A stretch of 64,000 bases of DNA from Hymenobacter cyanobacteriorum (GCF_022631375.1 NZ_JALBGC010000001.1:496001-560000), one strand, 5' to 3'. Positions 51,886 to 60,826 are shown, counted from the first letter of the stretch. The notes: generated by a model not told the origin, from the letters alone. Made by a program: numbers and translations.

Positions 51886-52602
51886 ATGCTCTTCCTCGCC
51901 GAACCCATCACGCCCTTCGACTGGCAGCGCCTGCTCTGGACGGCCGACGCGCCGCCCAGCTACCTGCTCGAAGTGGTGTTCCGCTGCGTGGCCACCTACG
52001 TGCTGATGCTGGCCGCCCTGCGCGTGACGGGCCGGCGCGGCGTGCGCCAGCTCTCCATTTTCGAGCTCAGCATCATCCTCGGCCTGGGCACGGCGGCCGG
52101 CGACACGATGCTCTACCACGACACGCCGTTTTTGCCCGTCATCCTTGTTTTTGCGATGGTGAGCCTGCTGTACTGGTTTTTCAACCGCCTCACCGAGTGG
52201 TTCCCGCGCTTTAGCGACTGGCTCGAAGGCACACCGGTGTTGCTGGTGGAGGAAGGGCGCATCAACATGAAAAACCTTGATAACCTGAACCTGACGCAAA
52301 AGGAGTTATTCGGCGAGCTGCGGCAGCAGCAGGTGGAGCACCTCGGTCAGGTGCGCCGCGCCTACATGGAAGCTACCGGCAACCTCAGCGCCTATTTCTT
52401 CGCGCCCGACGAGGCCGCGCCCGGCCTGCCCATCTGGCCCGAGGTGCTGGCCCAATCGCAGCACCGCGTAGAAGCGGCCGGCGCGCACGCCTGCTGCAAG
52501 TGCGGCGAGGTGCGGGAGCTGGCGCGGGGCGAGGCAGCGACTTGCCCGGTATGCCAGGGCAAAGGCTGGGTGCCGGTGTGCGCGGCGAAGAGGGAGGCGT
52601 GA
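51886..52602 (+). CDS. DUF421 membrane protein with C-terminal zinc ribbon
   Basis: 238 aa from ATG 51886 (MLFLAEPITPFDWQRLLWTA). Two or three TM segments (about 25-45, 55-75 and 80-100) precede the DUF421/YetF-type domain with LRVTGRRGVRQLSIFE and FGELRQQQVEHLGQVRRAYM. The last ~35 residues add a four-Cys zinc ribbon (CCKCGE...TCPVCQGKGW) not usual in YetF. The function of DUF421 proteins is unsettled. Codons upstream of 51886 look non-coding. Confidence 0.85.
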   Translation: MLFLAEPITPFDWQRLLWTADAPPSYLLEVVFRCVATYVLMLAALRVTGRRGVRQLSIFELSIILGLGTAAGDTMLYHDTPFLPVILVFAMVSLLYWFFNRLTEWFPRFSDWLEGTPVLLVEEGRINMKNLDNLNLTQKELFGELRQQQVEHLGQVRRAYMEATGNLSAYFFAPDEAAPGLPIWPEVLAQSQHRVEAAGAHACCKCGEVRELARGEAATCPVCQGKGWVPVCAAKREA

Positions 52603-52624
52603 GGCTGGCTACGGGGAAGCAATA

Positions 52625-52729
52625 AACCGTCATGCAGAGCGCAGCGAAGCATCTTGCCCGCCACAACTAATCAAACTACAGGATTACTTACTACGGGCAA
52701 GATGCTTCGCTGCGCTCTGCATGACGTTC
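52625..52729. repeat. Family A inverted repeat, copy 9
   Basis: Arms beginning CCGTCATGCAGAGCGCAGCG and ending CGCTGCGCTCTGCATGACGT, with ATCTTGCCCG / CGGGCAAGAT inside. It lies between the DUF421 and AraC genes, both rightward. Confidence 0.87.
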
Positions 52730-52759
52730 AGTTGCATTCTGGCTCGTGCCACCCCGCGC

Positions 52760-52767
52760 TACCTTTG
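52760..52767 (+). promoter_or_regulatory. Candidate -7 promoter box for the AraC gene
   Basis: TACCTTTG fits TAnnTTTG exactly and ends only five bases before the ATG at 52773, so a transcript from it would be nearly or fully leaderless. A TTG at 52732-52734 is 25 bases upstream, slightly longer than the usual -33/-7 spacing. Confidence 0.55.
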
Positions 52768-52772
52768 GCCGC

Positions 52773-53648
52773 ATGAAGCCCACTGCCCTACCGGGTACGC
52801 CCCCGCCGGTGCTGGCCCTGGCCTCGTTTCCGGGGCCGCTGGCCCGCACGCCGTACTACTGCGACCGCCTGGAACGCCACGTGGTGCGGTTTCCGCACGT
52901 GAACGCGCCGCATGGGCACGACTTCTATTTGCTGCTTTACATCACCGAAGGTGCAGGCACGCACACAGTTGATTTGGTGACGTATGAGCTGCGGCCGGGC
53001 AGCCTGTTCTTTCTGGCGCCGGGGCAGGTGCACCACTGGCACTTAGCGCCCGAAGCGCGTGGCTTCGTAGTGTTTTTCAGCGCCGACTTCTATTTATTTC
53101 GCTACCCCGGCAGCGGGCTCTACGACTTCCCGTTTTTCGATAGCGCGCATCTGCCGGTGCTGTATCTGCCGTCCACCGAAACGGAAATTCGCCCGCTCAT
53201 CGAGCGCCTGTTTGCGGAATATGAGGGACCGAAAACCAATCAAGCAGAGGTTTTCCGGTCTTATCTGCACCTGTGCCTGGAGCTGGCGGCGCGCCACTAC
53301 GCCGCCCCGGCAACGGCCGAAACGGGCCTGGCCCAGCAGCAAATCCGGCAGTTCGGGGCGCTGCTCAACCTGCACTACCGCAGCCGGCGGAGCGTGCGCG
53401 ACTACGCCGAATTGCTGCACGTGTCGGCCAATCACCTCAACGCCCTGTGCCGCCGGGTGCTCAACAAAACGGCCAGCGACCTTATCCACGAGCGGGTCAT
53501 CACCGAAGCCCAGCGGCTGCTGAGCCTTTCGGCGCTGGGTGTGGCGCAGGTGGCTTACGAGTTGGGCTTTGAGGATGCGTCGTACTTCGGGCGCTACTTC
53601 CGCAAGTACACCGGCCGCACGCCCGAGGCCTTTCGGCAGCAGCGTTGA
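52773..53648 (+). CDS. AraC-family transcriptional regulator
   Basis: 291 aa from ATG 52773 (MKPTALPGTPPPVLALASFP). An N-terminal cupin (about 40-125: HGHDFYLLLYITEGAGTHTV and LRPGSLFFLAPGQVHHWHL) is the likely ligand sensor. The C-terminal double HTH (about 190-291) includes YAELLHVSANHLNALCRRVL and VAYELGFEDASYFGRYFRKYTGRTPEAFR, the canonical AraC signature. It stands between the DUF421 and DUF983 genes; targets are unknown. Confidence 0.94.
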   Translation: MKPTALPGTPPPVLALASFPGPLARTPYYCDRLERHVVRFPHVNAPHGHDFYLLLYITEGAGTHTVDLVTYELRPGSLFFLAPGQVHHWHLAPEARGFVVFFSADFYLFRYPGSGLYDFPFFDSAHLPVLYLPSTETEIRPLIERLFAEYEGPKTNQAEVFRSYLHLCLELAARHYAAPATAETGLAQQQIRQFGALLNLHYRSRRSVRDYAELLHVSANHLNALCRRVLNKTASDLIHERVITEAQRLLSLSALGVAQVAYELGFEDASYFGRYFRKYTGRTPEAFRQQR

Positions 53649-53700
53649 TTTGTCCGGTAAGTGCCCGCAAACGGGCGGTGCTGGCCGCTAAGGGGCGCGG

Positions 53701-53708
53701 TAATTTTG
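53701..53708 (+). promoter_or_regulatory. Candidate -7 promoter box for the DUF983 gene
   Basis: TAATTTTG matches TAnnTTTG and lies 113 bases before the preferred DUF983 start. No clear TTG -33 element was found upstream, so confidence is modest. Confidence 0.45.
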
Positions 53709-53813
53709 ATATACCAAAGCGGCAGGTGCCGCGCCGGCCACTCGCGCATGGGCGCGGGCCGCATTTCCCCGTATAGCTTCTGCTGCCTTATGCACCCCTC
53801 CCCCGCCCCGGCC

Positions 53814-54215
53814 ATGACCGAACCCACCGATACCTACGAACTCGTCGATTCCACGGCGCTGGCCCTGGCCAAGTTGCGCTGCCCGCGCTGCCACCAGGGC
53901 AAAATGTTTTCGTATTCCGCGCTCAACGTCACCAAGTTTGCCCGCATGCCCGAGCAGTGCCCCGTGTGCGGCCAATCGTTCGAGCCCGAGCCGGGCTTCT
54001 ACTTCGGCTCGATGTACATCACCTTTGCCTTCAACGTTGCCACCTTCCTGGTACTGGGCGTGCTGATTTACTACCTCATGGGCAACCCCGATACGTGGGT
54101 GTACGTGGCTATCATCACCGGCGCCACGGTGCTGCTCACGCCGGTTATTCTGCGCTACTCACGCGCGCTGATGCTGTATCTGTTCGGCGGCGTGCAGTAC
54201 CGGAAAAGAAGTTAA
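53814..54215 (+). CDS. DUF983 membrane protein
   Basis: 133 aa from ATG 53814 (MTEPTDTYELVDSTALALAK); 53790 would add eight residues. It starts with a zinc-ribbon-like pair of CxxC motifs (CPRCHQG and CPVCGQSFEPEPG), then two TM segments (about 65-90, YITFAFNVATFLVLGVLIYY, and about 93-115). This plan is typical of DUF983 proteins, whose function is unknown. Its 3' end lies in a family D repeat with a terminator. Confidence 0.9.
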   Translation: MTEPTDTYELVDSTALALAKLRCPRCHQGKMFSYSALNVTKFARMPEQCPVCGQSFEPEPGFYFGSMYITFAFNVATFLVLGVLIYYLMGNPDTWVYVAIITGATVLLTPVILRYSRALMLYLFGGVQYRKRS

Positions 54216-54294
54216 AAGTTGAGAGTTAAAAGTTAAAAAGGCCCGTCTGAATTACTAGACGGGCCTTTTTAACTTTTAACTCTCAACTTTTAAC
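54211..54294. terminator. Family D inverted repeat enclosing a bidirectional terminator
   Basis: The inner stem AAAAAGGCCCGTC / GACGGGCCTTTTT is a perfect terminator between convergent DUF983 and M1 peptidase genes. Outer arms GTTAAAAGTTGAGAGTTAAA and TTTAACTCTCAACTTTTAAC extend it to about 37 paired bases per side. The left arm overlaps the DUF983 stop. Confidence 0.88.
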
Positions 54295-54298
54295 TCTT

Positions 54299-56293
54299 CT
54301 ACTTCAGCACCTGCGCACGCCACACGTTGTTGTAAGGGTTGGCATCGGGCAGCAGTTTGGTGGGGTTCAGGCGCACGAGGGTGAGCGGCGTGGTCGAATT
54401 CACACGGAACGTCCAGGTGCCGCTGCGCTGCCACACTTCCACGGGCAGGCGCACGCGGGTGGTTTTGCCGCCGGTTTCGGTTACGTCGGCGATGACGGGC
54501 ATGGCGGCCTGGCCCTTGTTTTCGACGGTAATGAGGGCGCCCTGGGCGGGGTCCTGGTTCACGTAGGCCACGGTGGTCACGGCCTGGTCGAGGGTCCAGT
54601 TGTTGTACACCCACTCGCGCCAGAACCAGGTCAAATCCTCGCCGCTGGCTTCGTTCATCGTCCGGAAAAAGTCTTTGGGCTGCGGGTGCTTGAAGGCCCA
54701 GCGCTTGATGTAGGTGCGGAAAGCGTAGTCGAACCGGTCGGGCCCCAGAATCTCGGTGCGCAGCAGAAACAGGCCGTAACCCATCTTGCTATAAGCCGCG
54801 TAGCCGAGGAAGTTGGAGGGCGTCACGTCGGGCACGGTGTAGGGCGGCACGGTGCTGGGGTCCATGATGTAGCGGATGTTGCCCTGTACCAGCCGGGCGG
54901 TGTCGTTCAGCTGCTTGGCGTACTCGCCGTTGTTGAAAGCACCCGACGACAGGATATTGATGAAGGTATTGAAACCCTCGTCCATCCACGGGTATTTGCG
55001 CTCGTTCGAGCCCACAATCATCGGAAACCAGTTGTGGCCAAATTCATGGTCCGTCACGCTGTACAGGCTGGCTTTTTTGGCCTTCACGCCGCAGAACACA
55101 ATGCCCGGGTACTCCATGCCGCCCACCACGCCGGACACGTTGGTCGCCACCGGATAGGTGTATTCGTACCACTGCTTCGAGTTGTATTCGATGCTCTTCT
55201 TCACGTATTCCGTCGAGCGGTTCCAGGCCGTGTCCTGGGCCGCTTCCACGGGGTAGAGCGACTGTGCCAGCGACTTACGCCCGCTGGGTAGGTTCATTTT
55301 GGCGGCATCCCACACAAAGGCCGACGACGCAGCCCAGGCCACATCGCGCGCGCGCTGGCACTTGAAGTGCCAGGTGAGGCGGCCATTTTTGCCACTCGGG
55401 CGCGAACCGGCCTGCGTCACTTCATCCGCCGAGCGGACGATGACCGTCTGGTCCGAGCCAGCGGCTTTGGCCAGGCGGCTTTGCTGGGCGCTGGTCAGCA
55501 CTTCGGTCGGGTTCACCAGCTCGCCCGAGCCGCCCACGAGGTAGTTGGCGGGCACGTTCACGGTATAGTCGAAGTTGCCGTATTCGAGGTAGAATTCGGC
55601 CGTGAGGTAGGGCAGTGTGTTCCAGCCCTCCACGTCGTCGTACACGGCCATGCGCGGGTACCACTGCGCCACTTCGAAGATTTCGCCGTTTTTGGTTTGC
55701 AGGCGGCCGAGGCGGTCGGAGCCGTACTCGGGAATGCTGAACCCGTAGGCGATGTCGATTTTCAGCTTGTCGCCGCCGGGCTTCAGCGGCTCGGGCAGCA
55801 TGATTTGCATGCGCGTGTCGGTCACGCGGTAGTTGGCCTTCTGCTTCTTGCCGTGCAGCTCGATGGTCACGGTCTGGAGCGAGTCGCCGCCGCGGAAGCC
55901 ACGCGAGTTGTTGCCGAAGCGCCCGCCGCCGATGGGCGTGATGGCCGCCCCGCGCGAGTCTTCGCGGTACAGGTTCTGGTCGACCTGCAGCCACACAAAG
56001 GGCAGCGCGTCGGGCGAGTTGTTGGTGTAGGTGATGGCGGCGGTGGCCGTCACGCGGGCGGTTTTCTCGTCCAGCCGCGCGTCGATTTTATAGTCGGCCG
56101 CGTTCTGCCAGTAGTCGGCGCCGGGCTGGCCACCGGCCGTGCGCGTAGGCGTGCTCAGCTGCTCAATAAAACTTGGGTTGAACAGTGTGCGCGAGTCGTA
56201 GGCCGGGCCGGTATTGATGGTTTGGGCCAGGGCCGGGCCGGCCGCCAGCAGGGCCGCGCCCAGCAGCGCGCCGGGCAGGAAAGGGAGTTTCAT
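54299..56293 (-). CDS. M1 family aminopeptidase, secreted
   Basis: 664 aa from ATG 56293 ([20 protein letters not shown]), with signal peptide ending near ALAQ. An N-terminal beta domain precedes the gluzincin core: HEFGH with the downstream Glu in DEGFNTF completes HExxH-x18-E. The motif region YPGIVF near it corresponds to the usual exopeptidase GxMEN strand (here VGGMEYPG). It removes N-terminal residues from peptides in the periplasm. An upstream in-frame start at 56344 would remove the signal from the N-terminus and is rejected. Confidence 0.95.
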   Translation of the reverse strand: MKLPFLPGALLGAALLAAGPALAQTINTGPAYDSRTLFNPSFIEQLSTPTRTAGGQPGADYWQNAADYKIDARLDEKTARVTATAAITYTNNSPDALPFVWLQVDQNLYREDSRGAAITPIGGGRFGNNSRGFRGGDSLQTVTIELHGKKQKANYRVTDTRMQIMLPEPLKPGGDKLKIDIAYGFSIPEYGSDRLGRLQTKNGEIFEVAQWYPRMAVYDDVEGWNTLPYLTAEFYLEYGNFDYTVNVPANYLVGGSGELVNPTEVLTSAQQSRLAKAAGSDQTVIVRSADEVTQAGSRPSGKNGRLTWHFKCQRARDVAWAASSAFVWDAAKMNLPSGRKSLAQSLYPVEAAQDTAWNRSTEYVKKSIEYNSKQWYEYTYPVATNVSGVVGGMEYPGIVFCGVKAKKASLYSVTDHEFGHNWFPMIVGSNERKYPWMDEGFNTFINILSSGAFNNGEYAKQLNDTARLVQGNIRYIMDPSTVPPYTVPDVTPSNFLGYAAYSKMGYGLFLLRTEILGPDRFDYAFRTYIKRWAFKHPQPKDFFRTMNEASGEDLTWFWREWVYNNWTLDQAVTTVAYVNQDPAQGALITVENKGQAAMPVIADVTETGGKTTRVRLPVEVWQRSGTWTFRVNSTTPLTLVRLNPTKLLPDANPYNNVWRAQVLK

Positions 56294-56335
56294 GCGAAAT
56301 GATGAAGGAATAAAGCGAGGAAGAATGACACAAAA

Positions 56336-56439
56336 GAACGTCATGCTGAGCGAGTCGAAGCATCTCTACCGCAATACTATTCCTTCGATTGGGATTAGTT
56401 GCGCAGTAGAGATGCTTCGACAAGCTCAGCATGACGTTC
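56336..56439. repeat. Family A inverted repeat, copy 10
   Basis: Arms GAACGTCATGCTGAGCGAGT / ACAAGCTCAGCATGACGTTC with TCTACCGCAA / GCGCAGTAGA inside. It lies upstream of the M1 peptidase gene and downstream of the small leftward gene at 56473. Confidence 0.87.
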
Positions 56440-56472
56440 TTATAGTTAATACCACCTTCGCCGGCCCCGGCA

Positions 56473-56835
56473 CTACCGCAGCCGCTGCTGCACCAGTTGC
56501 ATCAGCCCGTTCAAATCGGCGGCGTCCAGCTCTGGCGCTTCGATAAAAGGCGTGAGCCCGCCATCCTCACCCACCGCAAACGCGGCCGGCAGCGGGTGCC
56601 GCGCCCACTGCGGGTAGTCGCGAATGAACTCGTTGCGGTGTAGAAACTCCACCGGCATGGGCAACGCTTTGATAAACTTTCGCCACTGCGGCTGCATCGA
56701 AGTCATCCCGTAGGTGATGGCGCAAAGCGAGCACGGGTAGGTACTGGGCGAGAGGATTTTGTGAAACAAGTCCTGGAGGCCGGCCAGGTGGCCACCGTCG
56801 GCGTTGTACACAAAAAGCAGGCGCTGGGGCAGCAT
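56473..56835 (-). CDS. Small conserved protein (sometimes labelled GTPase), function unknown
   Basis: 120 aa. It begins MLPQRLLFVYNADGGHLAGL and contains FHKILSPSTYPCSLCAITYG with a CxxC pair, features I associate with a small Bacteroidota/cyanobacterial family often labelled GTPase without real P-loop support; no Walker motif is visible here. It starts seven bases after the upstream gene's stop, so the two are probably co-transcribed. The CxxC could bind metal or be redox active. Confidence 0.75.
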   Translation of the reverse strand: MLPQRLLFVYNADGGHLAGLQDLFHKILSPSTYPCSLCAITYGMTSMQPQWRKFIKALPMPVEFLHRNEFIRDYPQWARHPLPAAFAVGEDGGLTPFIEAPELDAADLNGLMQLVQQRLR

Positions 56836-56842
56836 GAGTAAT

Positions 56843-57496
56843 CTAGTGAATAGTCAGTTTGGCGTAGGTGAAGGTGCTGCCCGGGTTTTTGCCCGTCCAC
56901 ATTTCCTTGCTCAACAACAAAGTATTGGCTGAAGTCCAGCAAATGCGGTAGGGCTCCCAGGTTTTGGGTTCCATTTCCCACACCGACTGCAATAACCCGT
57001 TGCGCATTTCCAGCAGTTGTAGGATGTTGGGCTGCCCACCGCCGTATTCAATGCCCATGCAGGTAACAATAATGCGTCGCAAGTCGGGAGAGAAGATTGG
57101 TTCGCCCCATAGTTCTAATACTTTCCCCGAAGCATCAACCAGCAGCCATTGGCCTATTTCATAGAGTTGCACATGCACTAAATGGCATTTAAAATCCGGC
57201 CGATACCCTAAATAGGTGTAGGTTGTCAGTTCATCCTCACTGTGGCCTTTTTTGATTGCCGCATCGTCAATAATGACATCAGTGAACACCTTTTGGCCTT
57301 TGGTAGTCGGAATCACAATGCGCCCCCGCACCTTCTTCAGCGGAAACGTCACGGTCGGCTTCGTCACCACCGCTCCCTTCTGCGCCGCTTGGTAGGCTGC
57401 CTTCGTCAGCGGGCTGAAGGTGACGTGCACGGCCGGCGGCCCGGCAGCGGGCAGTTTCAGCAGCAGCGCAAGTAGCAACAGGAGCAGCGGTTTCAT
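56843..57496 (-). CDS. Secreted protein of unknown function
   Basis: 217 aa from ATG 57496 (MKPLLLLLLALLLKLPAAGP), with a clear signal peptide. The mature part is beta-rich, with TVTFPLKKVRGRIVIPTTKG, YLGYRPDFKCHLVHVQLYEI and GEPIFSPDLRRIIVTCMG. I do not recognise a family. It is divergent from the SerB-SerA gene with a 57-bp shared promoter gap. A longer reading to 57661 overlaps that gene on the other strand and is rejected. Confidence 0.75.
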   Translation of the reverse strand: MKPLLLLLLALLLKLPAAGPPAVHVTFSPLTKAAYQAAQKGAVVTKPTVTFPLKKVRGRIVIPTTKGQKVFTDVIIDDAAIKKGHSEDELTTYTYLGYRPDFKCHLVHVQLYEIGQWLLVDASGKVLELWGEPIFSPDLRRIIVTCMGIEYGGGQPNILQLLEMRNGLLQSVWEMEPKTWEPYRICWTSANTLLLSKEMWTGKNPGSTFTYAKLTIH

Positions 57497-57553
57497 AAAA
57501 TACTTGGGAGAGGGATGCCGCGCCAAGGTACGGCCGGGCGCATCTTTGCGCTC

Positions 57554-59455
57554 ATGCCCAATGCCGCCGCGCCCCTGCCCTACCTCGTGTTCGATTTCGA
57601 TAGCACCTTCACCCAGGTCGAAGGGCTGGACGAGTTGGCCGACATCGCCCTGCAAGGCCACCCCGACCAGGCCAAAGTAGTCGGCCAGATTAAGGCCCTG
57701 ACGGACCAGGGCATGGCCGGCGAAATCGGCTTTCAGGAGTCGCTAGCGAAGCGGTTGGCGCTGCTGGGAGCAAATGAGCGCCACCTCGCCCCGCTCATTG
57801 CCCGCCTCAAAACCAAGGTGAGTGAGAGCATCCGCCGCAACGGTAACTTCTTCCGGCAGTTTGCCGACCGCATTTACGTGGTGAGTAGCGGCTTCCGCGA
57901 GTTCATCGAGCCAGTGGTAGCCGAGTTTGGCATCCCGGCCAGCCACGTGCTGGCCAACACCTTCACGTTTGACGCCGCCGGCAACATCACCGGCTGCGAC
58001 CCGGCCAACGTGCTGAGCCGCGACGGCGGCAAAATTCGCCAGCTCGTGCTGCTCGATTTGAACGGGCCGGTGTACGTGCTCGGCGACGGCTATACCGACT
58101 ACCAGATTCGCGAGGCCGGGCTGGCCCACCGCTTCTACGCTTACACCGAGAACGTTAGCCGCCCCAGCGTAGTGGCCCACGCCGACGAAGTGCTGCCCAC
58201 CTTCGACGAGTTTTTGTACCAACTAAGACTTCCCATGACTTTATCATACCCCAAAAACCGCATCAAAGTCCTGCTGCTTGAAAATCCTGATGCCCGCGCC
58301 GCTGAGCTGTTTCGCCTCGAAGGCTATCAGGTAGAGGAAGTTAAGGGCGGGCTCGACGAGGACGAGCTCATTCAGCGCATCGAGGGCGTGAGCCTGCTGG
58401 GCATCCGCTCGAAAACGCAGGTGACGCAGCGCGTACTCGACGCCGCCAACCGCCTCATCGGCATCGGCGCGTTCTGCATCGGCACCAACCAGATTGACCT
58501 CACGGCCGCCATGAAAAAGGGGGTGGCCGTATTCAACGCCCCGTTTTCGAACACCCGCTCGGTGGTCGAGCTAACGCTGGCCGAGCTGATTGTGCTGGCC
58601 CGCCGCATCCCCGAGAAGAACCCGAAGATGCACGCCGGCGAGTGGGACAAGTCGGCCAGCGGCTCGTTCGAGATTCGCGGCAAAACCCTTGGCATTGTGG
58701 GCTACGGCAACATCGGCTCGCAGCTGAGCGTGGTGGCCGAAGCCGTGGGCATGAAGGTGATGTACTACGATATGGCCGAAAAGCTGCAGCTCGGCAACGC
58801 TGTGAAGGCCCGCGCCCTCGATGAGCTGCTGGAGCAGTCCGACGTGGTGACGCTGCACATCGACGGCCGCCCCGAAAACGAGAATTTCTTCGGGGCCGCC
58901 GAGTTTGCCCGCATGAAAAAGGGCGCCCTGTTCATCAACAACGCCCGCGGGCACGTGGTGGACGTGCCGGCGCTGGCCGCTGCCCTGCGCAGCGGCCACC
59001 TCGGCGGGGCGGCCGTGGACGTGTTCCCGTACGAGCCCAAAACCAACAACGAGAGCTTCGAAAACGAGCTGCGCGGCCTGCCCAATGTGCTGCTCACGCC
59101 GCACATCGGCGGCAGCACGGCCGAGGCCCAGCGCAACATCGCCGAGTTCGTGCCCGAGCGGTTGATGCAGTACATCAACACCGGCAACACCCAGCAGTCG
59201 GTCAATTTCCCCAACATCCAGCTGCCCACGCAGCAGGCCCACCGCCTCATCCACATCCACGCCAACGTGCCGGGCGTGCTGGCCAACATCAACAACGTGC
59301 TGGCCCGCCACCATGTCAATATTCTGGGCCAGTACCTGAAAACCAACGAGCACATCGGCTACGTGATTACCGACATCAACCGCGAGTACGACCACGAGGT
59401 GATTCAGGCCCTGCGCGAGGTCGAGCACACCATCAAGTTCCGGGTGCTGTATTAG
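57554..59455 (+). CDS. Fused phosphoserine phosphatase (SerB) and D-3-phosphoglycerate dehydrogenase (SerA)
   Basis: 633 aa from ATG 57554 (MPNAAAPLPYLVFDFDSTFT). Residues 10-220 are a HAD-IB phosphatase with motif I DFDST (D14, D16), motif II VVSSGF and motif III GDGYTD. From residue 228 (an internal Met at 58235, MTLSYPKNRIKVLLLEN) starts a complete SerA: Rossmann motif GIVGYGNIGSQ, active-site Arg in LLGIRSKTQV, catalytic His in LLTPHIGGST, and a C-terminal ACT domain (HIHANVPGVLANINNVLARH) that may bind serine. It joins the first and third serine synthesis steps in one chain; SerC is absent here. CATCTTTG at 57541 is a near -7 match. Confidence 0.93.
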   Translation: MPNAAAPLPYLVFDFDSTFTQVEGLDELADIALQGHPDQAKVVGQIKALTDQGMAGEIGFQESLAKRLALLGANERHLAPLIARLKTKVSESIRRNGNFFRQFADRIYVVSSGFREFIEPVVAEFGIPASHVLANTFTFDAAGNITGCDPANVLSRDGGKIRQLVLLDLNGPVYVLGDGYTDYQIREAGLAHRFYAYTENVSRPSVVAHADEVLPTFDEFLYQLRLPMTLSYPKNRIKVLLLENPDARAAELFRLEGYQVEEVKGGLDEDELIQRIEGVSLLGIRSKTQVTQRVLDAANRLIGIGAFCIGTNQIDLTAAMKKGVAVFNAPFSNTRSVVELTLAELIVLARRIPEKNPKMHAGEWDKSASGSFEIRGKTLGIVGYGNIGSQLSVVAEAVGMKVMYYDMAEKLQLGNAVKARALDELLEQSDVVTLHIDGRPENENFFGAAEFARMKKGALFINNARGHVVDVPALAAALRSGHLGGAAVDVFPYEPKTNNESFENELRGLPNVLLTPHIGGSTAEAQRNIAEFVPERLMQYINTGNTQQSVNFPNIQLPTQQAHRLIHIHANVPGVLANINNVLARHHVNILGQYLKTNEHIGYVITDINREYDHEVIQALREVEHTIKFRVLY

Positions 59456-59467
59456 GAGGTGAGAAAG

Positions 59468-59565
59468 GAACGTCATGCTGAGCGGAGTCGAAGCATCTCT
59501 ACCGCAGTAGTAAATCAAATTACTTCCTCAGTAGAGATGCTTCGACTCCGCTCAGCATGACGTTC
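59468..59565. repeat. Family A inverted repeat, copy 11
   Basis: Arms GAACGTCATGCTGAGCGGAG / CTCCGCTCAGCATGACGTTC with GCATCTCTACCGC / TCAGTAGAGATGC inside. It lies between the SerB-SerA and second TlpA genes. Confidence 0.88.
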
Positions 59566-59629
59566 TTATTTCATGTCGGCCATCATTCCTACCTTACCAG
59601 CCTCTTTCACTCCTTTCCTCATTACTCCG

Positions 59630-60754
59630 ATGAAACTCCCGCTTCTGGCGCTGCTGCTCGGCACCGCTGCCCTGGGCCACGCCCAAACGCTTGCTCCGTT
59701 CGTGCTCAAAGGCAAGCTTAATAAAATTCCCGGTCCGGCTGTGGTGTATTTGCTCCGCGAGGGCGTACAACAAAGCGTGAAGTCCGACTCGGCGGTGGTG
59801 ACCAACGGGGCGTTCGTGCTGCGCGGCACCTTGCCGGCCGCCACCAGAGCCCGGCTGGTGCTGGTGCAGCACGGCAACAAGCGCCGCATGCGCACCCGCC
59901 AGGCCGATAACGCCACGTTCTTCCTCGAAAAAGGCACCACCGTTTTCAGCAGCCCCGATTCGTTGGTGCACGCCACCATCACGGGCTCGGCCCTCACGGC
60001 CCAGTACCAGGAGCTCATGGCGCAACTCAAGCCTTCCAACACCCAAATGGAAGCGCTGTACGCGCAGTTTCGGGGGGCTACGCCCGAGCAGCGGGCGGCC
60101 CTGGAAAAGCAGACCGATGCGCTGGAGGAAAACCAGAAATCCCTGTTTGCCGCCTACGTGAAGGCGCACCCCAACACCCTCGTCAGCCTCGATGCCGTGG
60201 AGCAGCTGGGCGGGGCCGTGCCCAATTACACGGCCGTGTTCCCCCTCTTCGACCAGCTGACGCCCGCCGTGAAGGCCACGCCCGACGGCCAGGCCTACGC
60301 TGCCCGGCTGCAGGCGCTAAAGCGCGTAGCCATTGGCGCACAGGCCCCTGATTTTACCCTGAGCACCCCCGAAGGCAAGCCCGTGGCCCTGAGCAGCCTG
60401 CGCGGCAAGTACGTGCTGGTCGATTTCTGGGCCAGCTGGTGCGGCCCCTGCCGCCGCGAAAACCCCAACGTGGCCGCCGTGTACCAGGCCTACAAAGACC
60501 GCAACTTCGAAATTCTGGGCGTGTCCATCGACGTGGAGCGCAACCGCGCGCAGTGGCTCAAAGCCATTGCCGACGACCAGCTGACCTGGCCCCAGGTTTC
60601 GGACCTGAAGCAGGAGAATGAAGCCGCCCGGCTCTACAGCGTGCACGCCATCCCGCAGAACTTCCTCATCGACCCCAGCGGCAAAATTGTGGCCACCAAC
60701 CTGCGCGGCGACGAGCTGAAGGCCACCGTGGCCCGCTTCATTCCTCAACCCTAA
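59630..60754 (+). CDS. DUF4369-TlpA family thiol-disulfide protein (copy 2)
   Basis: 374 aa from ATG 59630 (MKLPLLALLLGTAALGHAQT), with a signal peptide. DUF4369-type beta domain (about 22-125), helical linker, and a thioredoxin domain (about 235-374) with WASWCGPCRRENPNV and cis-Pro VHAIPQNFLID. It shares its C-terminal half closely with the protein at 45728-46849, for example LSSLRGKYVL. Likely a periplasmic reductase or peroxidase. Confidence 0.93.
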   Translation: MKLPLLALLLGTAALGHAQTLAPFVLKGKLNKIPGPAVVYLLREGVQQSVKSDSAVVTNGAFVLRGTLPAATRARLVLVQHGNKRRMRTRQADNATFFLEKGTTVFSSPDSLVHATITGSALTAQYQELMAQLKPSNTQMEALYAQFRGATPEQRAALEKQTDALEENQKSLFAAYVKAHPNTLVSLDAVEQLGGAVPNYTAVFPLFDQLTPAVKATPDGQAYAARLQALKRVAIGAQAPDFTLSTPEGKPVALSSLRGKYVLVDFWASWCGPCRRENPNVAAVYQAYKDRNFEILGVSIDVERNRAQWLKAIADDQLTWPQVSDLKQENEAARLYSVHAIPQNFLIDPSGKIVATNLRGDELKATVARFIPQP

Positions 60755-60786
60755 AAGCGCGCCCCGCAGCCTGCGCTACAAACGCC

Positions 60787-60826
60787 AACAGCCCCCGGCT
60801 TTCCTTGCGGAAGCCGGGGGCTGTTG
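60787..60826. terminator. Bidirectional terminator
   Basis: CAACAGCCCCCGGCTT and AAGCCGGGGGCTGTTG form a perfect 16-bp stem between the convergent TlpA and T9SS-cargo genes. Confidence 0.85.
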
